A program made the position numbers and the translations under genes. This document shows, one piece after another, positions 56,179-61,921 of a stretch of DNA of 64,000 nt. Within the stretch, counting starts at the first letter, position 1. The number at the start of each line of letters is the position of its first letter. Location: positions 744,001-808,000 of the forward strand of contig OZ245731.1 in the NCBI GenBank assembly GCA_965227155.1. Direction: 5' to 3'. Below the pieces are notes generated by a model. That model was not told where the DNA came from, did no database searches, and saw only the letters and a list, made by a program, of their open reading frames with translations. The stretch is from UBA6059 sp965227155 (lineage in GTDB: Bacteria; Bacteroidota; Bacteroidia; Cytophagales; Cyclobacteriaceae).

Positions 56179-56510
56179 ATGTTGTGGCTACACCTGAGTA
56201 TCGGTCCCCTGTTTACATTGCTAAGCCTGATCTACACGGTCTTTCCTCCAAAAAAATCAACGATATCTATGGCTATAGAACCCGTAGAGCTATGCAATCA
56301 CAACAATCATGGGACTATGCCAATAAACTGAGCACTAACTTTATGCTATTGGTAGGCGCCTCTACCTGCCTGATTCAATTTGTATTGCAACGCTACTTTA
56401 CTGACGAAACCGTCATTTTAGCAGCGAGCGCCTGGTTGGTTATAGGCTTGTTACTGACCATTCCTTGCACTGAGTTTTATCTAAAAAAGAAATTTGGGAA
56501 TCCGAATTAA
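56179..56510 (+). pseudogene. SdpI family membrane protein, split by a -1 frameshift at an A7 run
   Basis: The ATG at 56179 opens a frame beginning MLWLHLSIGPLFTLLSLIYT and running to FPPKK, a membrane segment plus the FPPKK typical of SdpI/YhfL-like proteins. At 56250-56256 (AAAAAAA) this frame is lost. The -1 frame continues with the family's next motif, KINDIYGYRTRRAMQSQQSW, two further membrane segments and a stop at 56508-56510. The two halves together make a complete SdpI-like protein of about 110 residues. The GTG-started frame at 56184 has the right C-terminus but a meaningless N-terminus. One missing A (sequencing error or mutation) or -1 slippage at A-AAA-AAA would explain it. SdpI proteins give immunity to a killing factor in Bacillus; the role here is unknown. 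Confidence 0.75.
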
Positions 56511-56511
56511 A

Positions 56512-57201
56512 TCATTCGTCTATCAATTTGTAGCCAATCCCATGCACCGTTAAAATCAATTTGGGTTCATTCGGGTTTTGCTCAATCTTTTGGCGCAGCT
56601 TGAGAATGAAGTTGTCAATAGTACGGGTGGTCGGTTGCGACTCATACCCCCATACCTCCTCCAATAGTTGAAAGCGGCTTACCACCTCATTTTTATGCAT
56701 TAATAAAAAATGAAGTGTTTCAAACTCCTTATGCGACATTTTTGTGATCTCACCGTCTACTCTTGCTTCATAATGCTGAAAATCTACCTCCATTCTGCCA
56801 ATGGATGCCTTTGTGATTTTCTTTTCTTCTACTTCACCGCCGGTCCTGCGCAGTACTGCTTTCACACGGGCTACCAACTCTCGCAGGCTAAAAGGTTTAG
56901 TGATGTAATCATCTGCACCCAGCTCCAGACCCAGCACCTTGTCAATCTCCTCCCCTTTGGCCGTAAGGAATATGATAGGTGTGGTCACCCCTTTGCTGCG
57001 TGCTGTTTTGCACATATCAAAGCCCGACATTTTAGGCATCATTACATCAAGCAAAATAAGATCATAGGCATTGTTCTCAAGCAAGCGCAGGCCCTGTTCT
57101 CCATCGACCGCCAGGTCTACATCATAAGATTCGAACTCAAGATTGTCTTTGAGGCCCATGCGCATGTGCAGCTCATCCTCGACTACTAATATTCTAGCCA
57201 T
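56512..57201 (-). CDS. OmpR/PhoB family response regulator
   Basis: A 229-residue response regulator. The receiver domain (1-120) has the acidic pair ED at 7-8, the phospho-acceptor Asp52 in LILLDVMMPKMSG, Thr in FLTAKGEE, and Lys in DDYITKPFSLRELVARVKA. The C-terminal winged-helix OmpR/PhoB domain (about 130-229) has MSHKEFETLHFLL and TRTIDNFILKLRQKIE. It is the partner of the histidine kinase encoded 8 bases upstream on the same strand. The targets are unknown; nothing near carries a clear binding site. The stop is one base from the end of the SdpI-like gene on the other strand. Confidence 0.95.
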   Translation of the reverse strand: MARILVVEDELHMRMGLKDNLEFESYDVDLAVDGEQGLRLLENNAYDLILLDVMMPKMSGFDMCKTARSKGVTTPIIFLTAKGEEIDKVLGLELGADDYITKPFSLRELVARVKAVLRRTGGEVEEKKITKASIGRMEVDFQHYEARVDGEITKMSHKEFETLHFLLMHKNEVVSRFQLLEEVWGYESQPTTRTIDNFILKLRQKIEQNPNEPKLILTVHGIGYKLIDE

Positions 57202-57209
57202 AATTGAAT

Positions 57210-58757
57210 TTAAGCTTTATTTTGATCTAATGGAAAAATTAATTTGAACGTACTGCCCTTACCCGGCTCACTATCCACTTCGATAGTACCATCATGTGCA
57301 TCCATGATATGCTTTACAATTGATAACCCAAGACCGGCACCCTGCACCTTATATATATCGCCATCCGTTACCCGATAAAACTTGTCAAAAATCTGACTCT
57401 TCTTTTTTCGGTCGATACCTACACCTATGTCCTTTACGCTTACAAATCCATACTTTCCTGTCCTGGCCGTCCTTATCACAATTTCCTTTTCATTAGGGCT
57501 GTATTTTATGGCATTGTCAAGCAGGTTTATGATAGCTTCTGTAATAGCTTCCCTATCGGCATTAATCGGTAAATCATAATCAGCAAGCTCCAGAGAAAAC
57601 TCAAATCCTTTGTTTTGTAAATGAAAGCTATATGTATTGAGGACTTCATCCACAATCTGATTCAGCGATTGGGTTTGCTTGTGGTATTGCTTCTTATTGG
57701 CTTCAATTTGAGAGAAGTTCAGGATCTTGTTGACAATGTTGCGTAAGCGAGAAGTCTCTTTTACGATGATATCGTAATACTCCATTTTTTTAGCCTCTGA
57801 TTTAGCACGGCCCATCAGCAGGGTCTCGGCAAACATGCTAATCAGAGCAAGAGGAGTCCGTATTTCATGAGATACATTCGAAACAAAATCCGATTTTGTC
57901 TGTGCCAATTGTACCTCCTTCTTGATATTCCTAAAAATGAGCCAGGCACCCATTATCAGCAGTATAGTTACTCCGCCTATCACCATCAGGTTAAACCTTG
58001 AGCGCTCTGCAACGATACTTTCGATCGTCTCTCCCTTGATGGATATTTCCAGCATGTAATTCGGCAATAGCCATAGGGTTTTGGCATAAAACTTCTCCTG
58101 CTCCGGCTCTCCAGTTTGGTACACCACTGCCGATTGATTGATTTGGGTAAACCGAATTACAAAGCCTTCATCTGCCACCTGTTGCACTTTAGGCACTAAA
58201 AAAGTTTCCAGGTACTCAAGACCGCTAATGACAGCAATGCAGAAATAATAATGCTCCCGGGCCGGCTCGATGACAAATGCCAGCAGGTAAACATCATCAT
58301 TTTGGTAGGTACTTTGGATAGGTTCTATTTTCATGAAATTGGCCCGCTGATACCTTACCAATCGTTCCTTTTCCTTTTCGTATCCGCCTTCAATTTCATC
58401 AAGAATATTGCTCAAGAGCTGATTTTCTCTACTCTTTATGGTAAAGCTTGAATCTGAATTTACATCCCGAAAATGAACCGCCAATACCCCCTTGTAATCA
58501 CTTACCATGTTGGTAAGCATTTCAGTTGAAGTTCTTTTTGGATTGTATACCTCCAGCTTGTTGGCAAAACCAGTGAATACATCATTGGAATACTGGTTGA
58601 TGGAAAATAAAACAGCTTCGAGTTGGCGCAGGTAGATTTCCTGCATCATTTTTTCATTCTCCTTCACCTGATGTATTTCCAGGGCTGTAAAAACTATGAT
58701 GGGAATGAGAATGATTCCTGTTAAGATGACTACAATTTTGCGGACAGCCGTCGACAT
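57210..58757 (-). CDS. Membrane sensor histidine kinase
   Basis: A 515-residue kinase with an N-terminal transmembrane segment (about 9-27), a periplasmic sensor region (about 30-250) of unclear family, and a second segment (about 255-273). The HisKA domain carries the phospho-acceptor His297 in SHEIRTPLAL. The HATPase domain has the N box EAIINLLDNAIKYS, the G1 box VKDIGVGIDRKK and the G2 box GAGLGLSIVKHIMDAHDG. There is no HAMP or PAS domain that I can see. It should phosphorylate the response regulator encoded just downstream in the same operon. The signal sensed is unknown. Confidence 0.95.
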   Translation of the reverse strand: MSTAVRKIVVILTGIILIPIIVFTALEIHQVKENEKMMQEIYLRQLEAVLFSINQYSNDVFTGFANKLEVYNPKRTSTEMLTNMVSDYKGVLAVHFRDVNSDSSFTIKSRENQLLSNILDEIEGGYEKEKERLVRYQRANFMKIEPIQSTYQNDDVYLLAFVIEPAREHYYFCIAVISGLEYLETFLVPKVQQVADEGFVIRFTQINQSAVVYQTGEPEQEKFYAKTLWLLPNYMLEISIKGETIESIVAERSRFNLMVIGGVTILLIMGAWLIFRNIKKEVQLAQTKSDFVSNVSHEIRTPLALISMFAETLLMGRAKSEAKKMEYYDIIVKETSRLRNIVNKILNFSQIEANKKQYHKQTQSLNQIVDEVLNTYSFHLQNKGFEFSLELADYDLPINADREAITEAIINLLDNAIKYSPNEKEIVIRTARTGKYGFVSVKDIGVGIDRKKKSQIFDKFYRVTDGDIYKVQGAGLGLSIVKHIMDAHDGTIEVDSEPGKGSTFKLIFPLDQNKA

Positions 58758-58877
58758 GAAGGCAATTTAGGATAAAGCCCACTGCCCCTGACCATGCGCT
58801 TGTAAAAAAGTGTCAGTGCAATTATTTAGCATTTATTCATCCTACAATATTTTTTCACCGTTATCGACTTATAAGAT

Positions 58878-59498
58878 ATGTGGAATGAAGCCGCAGCTTC
58901 TAAATTGAAACCCATGGATGCAATAGCCATTTCGCTGGCCCAGGCCAAGCAAGATCATATACAATTAACTATCCAGGAAGAAAAAGCAAGGCTGCTTAAT
59001 TTTATAAGACAATTTGTGCCGCGTATGGAAGAGGCCGAAGATATTATGCAAGATGTGTTTTATCAGTTCATCATTGGTTATGATGATATAAGGTCAATAG
59101 ATAAATCTACTTCCTGGCTTTACCGTGTGGCTAGAAACAAGGTAATAGACTCATTTCGTAAGAAAAAGCCTCAGGCCTTTACTGACATGCTTTCACCTCA
59201 GGCTAGTGATGAAGATGGCCCTTTGATGCTGGAGGAAATACTGCCACGCACCGATTCACTCCCGGATGAGGAGGTGGTGAGAGAAATGATTTGGGCCAAA
59301 ATTGAGGAATCATTAGACGAGTTGCCTGCCAAGCAACGCGCAGTATTTGTCATGCACGAGTTTGAGCAGAAAAGCTTCCGAGAAATGGCAGACATTACCG
59401 GCGATACCATCAACACCCTGCTTTCCAGAAAGCGGTATGCCGTATTGGCATTAAGGAAAGCACTGCAGGAGCTTTACGACGAACTGAAAGGCCATTAA
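58878..59498 (+). CDS. Sigma-70 family (ECF-type) RNA polymerase sigma factor
   Basis: A 206-residue sigma factor with region 2 (about 40-110: RMEEAEDIMQDVFYQFIIGY and STSWLYRVARNKVIDSFRKK) and region 4 (about 150-200: LDELPAKQRAVFVMHEFEQK, then an HTH with TINTLLSRKRYAVLALRKAL). The region between is acidic. The ATG at 58878 is used; an internal ATG at 58914 would remove 12 residues and is a fair alternative. The next gene starts 2 bases after its stop. It is divergent from the histidine kinase gene. Which promoters it reads is unknown. Confidence 0.9.
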   Translation: MWNEAAASKLKPMDAIAISLAQAKQDHIQLTIQEEKARLLNFIRQFVPRMEEAEDIMQDVFYQFIIGYDDIRSIDKSTSWLYRVARNKVIDSFRKKKPQAFTDMLSPQASDEDGPLMLEEILPRTDSLPDEEVVREMIWAKIEESLDELPAKQRAVFVMHEFEQKSFREMADITGDTINTLLSRKRYAVLALRKALQELYDELKGH

Positions 59499-59500
59499 TT

Positions 59501-59839
59501 ATGCAGTGGTTTGTAAAAATGGGCCTGATCTTCTTGGCAACTATGGCCGTGGTAGCACTGATTGTAATGCTGCTGTGGAATTGGCTTATGCCTTACTTGT
59601 TTGGTTTGCCCTCCATTGATTTTTGGCGGGCAGGCGGGCTTTTACTGTTGTCTAAAATTATTTTTGGATTTGGAATAAAACCAGGTTGGCAAAAAAGGCC
59701 CGGAACCTGGAAACCTCAGTTTGCAGATAAATGGCAGAAACTACCAGAACAGGACAAAGAAAAGTGGAAAGCACGCTTTGCTGAAAAATGGGGCTGTAAA
59801 TCTGAATCTGAGAAAAAAGAGGAATTTCGACAGGCTTAA
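59501..59839 (+). CDS. Small membrane protein co-encoded with the sigma factor
   Basis: A 112-residue protein with hydrophobic segments at about 8-35 and 40-56, and a charged, tryptophan-rich C-terminal tail (KPGWQKRPGTWKPQFADKWQ, then DKEKWKARFAEKWG). The tail looks like a pair of short repeats around W-KxxF-A-KW. It starts 2 bases after the sigma stop, so it is in the same operon and could hold the sigma factor at the membrane, but no known anti-sigma domain is visible. The family is not named. Confidence 0.7.
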   Translation: MQWFVKMGLIFLATMAVVALIVMLLWNWLMPYLFGLPSIDFWRAGGLLLLSKIIFGFGIKPGWQKRPGTWKPQFADKWQKLPEQDKEKWKARFAEKWGCKSESEKKEEFRQA

Positions 59840-59923
59840 GCGCCACATATTTTACAATTAAATACAATTGCTATATTGTTGAGCTCAAATAATGAGGGTG
59901 ACTCAAAGTAAAAACCCCTTACC

Positions 59924-59999
59924 TCATGTCACATTGAACTCGTCGAAATGTATTCATACAGTCTTTAAGAAAGGTTTCGATAGGCTCAACCTTACATGA
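59924..59999. repeat. Imperfect inverted repeat of the TTTCGA...TCAA...ACATGA type
   Basis: The left arm (59924-59948), read on the minus strand, is TTTCGACGAGTTCAATGTGA followed by CATGA. The right arm (59975-59999) is TTTCGATAGGCTCAACCTTA followed by CATGA. The arms match at about 18 of 25 positions around a 26-base centre. A third TTTCGAC lies at 60007-60013. Similar short sequences with TTTCGAxxxxCTCAA are widely scattered in Bacteroidota intergenic regions, so this looks like a REP/MITE-like element. It lies between the sigma operon and rpsT. Confidence 0.55.
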
Positions 60000-60096
60000 A
60001 TGATGCTTTCGACACCCTCTTAGGGAGAGGAATCGAAAAAAACCTGCTCAACTAAATGGTATTACACCTGAATTAAGAAAAGAATAAATGCAATTA

Positions 60097-60127
60097 TTTG
60101 ATAATCTGAAATTGTGTCCTATTTTTG
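60097..60127 (+). promoter_or_regulatory. Bacteroidota-type promoter of rpsT
   Basis: TTTG (60097-60100), a 19-base spacer, then TATTTTTG (60120-60127). This is an exact fit to the Bacteroidota vegetative promoter TTTG-N19-TAnnTTTG, 34 bases before the rpsT ATG. Confidence 0.75.
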
Positions 60128-60161
60128 CAAGCTCAAAAAATAAGCAGTGAGTATATAGATT

Positions 60162-60413
60162 ATGGCAAATCATAAATCAGCACTTAAAAGAATTCGCTCT
60201 AATGAAGCAAAGCGCTTAAGAAACAGATATCAGAGCAAGACTACACGTACATACATCAAGCGATTGAGAAACACCACCGACAAAGCTGAAGCTGAACAGT
60301 TGTACAAGCAGGTATCTTCTATGCTTGATAAGTTAGCCAAGAAAAATATCATTCATTACAAAAACGCAGCGAACCAAAAGTCTAAGCTTGCCAAATTGGT
60401 CAATAGCCTTTAA
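60162..60413 (+). CDS. rpsT: 30S ribosomal protein S20
   Basis: An 83-residue basic protein with the S20 hallmarks: MANHKSALKRIRSNEAKRLR at the N-terminus, RNTTDKAEAEQLYKQ in the middle, and KKNIIHYKNAANQKSKLAKL at the C-terminus. S20 binds 16S rRNA early in assembly of the small subunit. The length is normal. The gene has its own strong promoter and a terminator directly after it, so it is monocistronic. Assignment is secure. Confidence 0.97.
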   Translation: MANHKSALKRIRSNEAKRLRNRYQSKTTRTYIKRLRNTTDKAEAEQLYKQVSSMLDKLAKKNIIHYKNAANQKSKLAKLVNSL

Positions 60414-60438
60414 TCAGTTGCTTTTCCAAAATATTAAT

Positions 60439-60467
60439 AGCTCCGGTAACCGCTGGGGCTTTTTTTG
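60439..60467 (+). terminator. Rho-independent terminator of rpsT
   Basis: AGCTCC (60439-60444) pairs with GGGGCT (60455-60460, one G-U pair) across a GC-rich loop and is followed by seven Ts, 26 bases after the rpsT stop. Confidence 0.7.
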
Positions 60468-60518
60468 TGCTTTTTCTGGATTAAATAACATTGGATTTCT
60501 ATATTCCAACATCAATTT

Positions 60519-61214
60519 ATGGAAAAGCACCATCTCTCTATTCGTCAGTGGGCCGAGGAAGACAAGCCCCGGGAAAAACTCTTACTCAAGGGCAAGGCGG
60601 CCCTTTCGGAGGCCGAGCTGATCGGCATCCTGCTTGGGTCAGGTACCCGTACAATGAGTGCCGTTGATCTGGCTAAATCAATACTTTCCAGCCGTGGGCA
60701 CAATCTCAATGACCTGGCGCGCATGTCGGTGAAAGACCTCATGCAGTTCAAAGGAATCGGTGAAGCTAAGGCCATTGCAATTGTAGCAGCGCTCGAACTG
60801 GGCCGAAGGAGAAAGGCTCATGATCATATCGAAAAGCCTAAAATAACTTCGGCGAGTGATGCTTATCAGCTAATGAAACCTGAATTACTAGACCTCAATC
60901 ACGAGCAATTCTGGATCATACTTATGAATAGAGCCAATCAGGTCATCAAGAAGCAGGTCATTAGTATGGGTGGTGTATCCGGCACAGTAGCAGATCCTAA
61001 AATCATTTTTAAATTTGCCCTGGAGCAATTGGCAAGTAGCCTTATACTGGTGCATAACCACCCCTCGGGCAATTTAAGACCTAGTGATGCTGACATCCGT
61101 TTGACCAGGAAACTGAGACGGGCCGGCGAGATGTTAGATATTCCTGTGCTGGATCATATTATCTTTGGGGATCAGGGATATTTTAGTTTTGCAGACGAAT
61201 CGATGCTTCCATAA
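60519..61214 (+). CDS. radC: RadC family JAB/MPN metalloprotein
   Basis: A 231-residue RadC protein. The N-terminal UPF0758 region (RQWAEEDKPREKLLLKGKAA) is followed by a helix-hairpin-helix (about 68-84, FKGIGEAKAIAIVAALELGR). The C-terminal MPN/JAB domain (about 108-230) has the metal-site motif His179-x-His181 with Asp190 in HNHPSGNLRPSDAD, and the upstream glutamate in the strand near HEQFWII. Originally linked to DNA repair in E. coli, its molecular role is unsettled. It lies between rpsT and a DUF1684 gene that begins 6 bases after its stop. Confidence 0.93.
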   Translation: MEKHHLSIRQWAEEDKPREKLLLKGKAALSEAELIGILLGSGTRTMSAVDLAKSILSSRGHNLNDLARMSVKDLMQFKGIGEAKAIAIVAALELGRRRKAHDHIEKPKITSASDAYQLMKPELLDLNHEQFWIILMNRANQVIKKQVISMGGVSGTVADPKIIFKFALEQLASSLILVHNHPSGNLRPSDADIRLTRKLRRAGEMLDIPVLDHIIFGDQGYFSFADESMLP

Positions 61215-61220
61215 TTAATC

Positions 61221-61835
61221 ATGAACAAAAAATTAGTTTTTGCTGCTATTGCAGCACTCATAGCCATAGGAATATACTGGTCTCTTCAGCCGGCAGGTAT
61301 AGATATTGAAGCTTATCAAAAGGAAATTGAAGCTTTCAGGGAAGAGAGGGCGGAATTTATGCGTACTAATGACAACAGCCCTTTCAAGAATATGACATTC
61401 GAGGGGCTCAATTATTTTCCTGCTGATCCTGCTTACAGGGTAACCGCTGTTATTGACCGCATCGAAGAAAGGTCTTATATGAACATACCCACTACTGGTG
61501 GAGAAAATGAAAGGTATTTAAAATATGCCTATGCAAAGTTTGATCTCAAAGGGCAGAGGTTACAGCTACTGATCCTGAAACAAGTAGGACTGGGTGCTAC
61601 GGATATTCTTTTTACTGCTTTTGCAGATGACACCAGCGGAGAGTCGACCTATGGAGGGGGCAGATACCTCGATCTTAGTTTTAAAAATGCCAATCGGATT
61701 ACCATTGATTTCAACAAGGCATACAATCCCTACTGCGAATACGACCCGAAATTTGTATGCCCGCTTCCGCCTAAGGAAAATATATTGCCAATCGCCATTG
61801 AAGCCGGAGAAAAGCGCTACAACACGGGTGAATAA
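61221..61835 (+). CDS. DUF1684 family protein
   Basis: A 204-residue protein with an N-terminal membrane anchor or signal (KLVFAAIAALIAIGIYW) and a DUF1684 domain (about 30-204). The family's C-terminal signature is clear: the stretch IDFNKAYNPYCEYDPKFVCP followed by LPPKENILPIAIEAGEKRY. The N-terminal half also fits (YQKEIEAFREERAEFM). The function of DUF1684 is unknown. It starts 6 bases after the radC stop and is followed by a hairpin, so radC and this gene probably form one transcript. Confidence 0.9.
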   Translation: MNKKLVFAAIAALIAIGIYWSLQPAGIDIEAYQKEIEAFREERAEFMRTNDNSPFKNMTFEGLNYFPADPAYRVTAVIDRIEERSYMNIPTTGGENERYLKYAYAKFDLKGQRLQLLILKQVGLGATDILFTAFADDTSGESTYGGGRYLDLSFKNANRITIDFNKAYNPYCEYDPKFVCPLPPKENILPIAIEAGEKRYNTGE

Positions 61836-61855
61836 ACGGTAATTGATACTCATTT

Positions 61856-61890
61856 TTTGTAGTCTCAGCCTCTCATTTTCATTACTTTTG
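61856..61890 (+). promoter_or_regulatory. Possible pheT promoter
   Basis: TTTG (61856-61859) and TACTTTTG (61883-61890), a full -7 match, with a 23-base spacer that is longer than usual. The last base is also the first base of a terminator arm. It lies 32 bases before the pheT ATG. Confidence 0.4.
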
Positions 61891-61900
61891 AGGCTGTTTT
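61866..61900 (+). terminator. Hairpin after the DUF1684 gene
   Basis: CAGCCTC (61866-61872) pairs with GAGGCTG (61890-61896) and is followed by TTTT. The seven-pair stem has a 17-base loop, 31 bases after the DUF1684 stop. It overlaps the candidate pheT promoter. Confidence 0.45.
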
Positions 61901-61921
61901 ACTCAAACATTTTTCGAGTCC

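Noticed and set aside
56184..56510. GTG-started 108-residue ORF as the true SdpI-like gene
   Set aside because: Its first 22 residues do not resemble any membrane segment, whereas the overlapping ATG frame encodes the expected SdpI N-terminus. The GTG start is probably an artefact of the frameshift.
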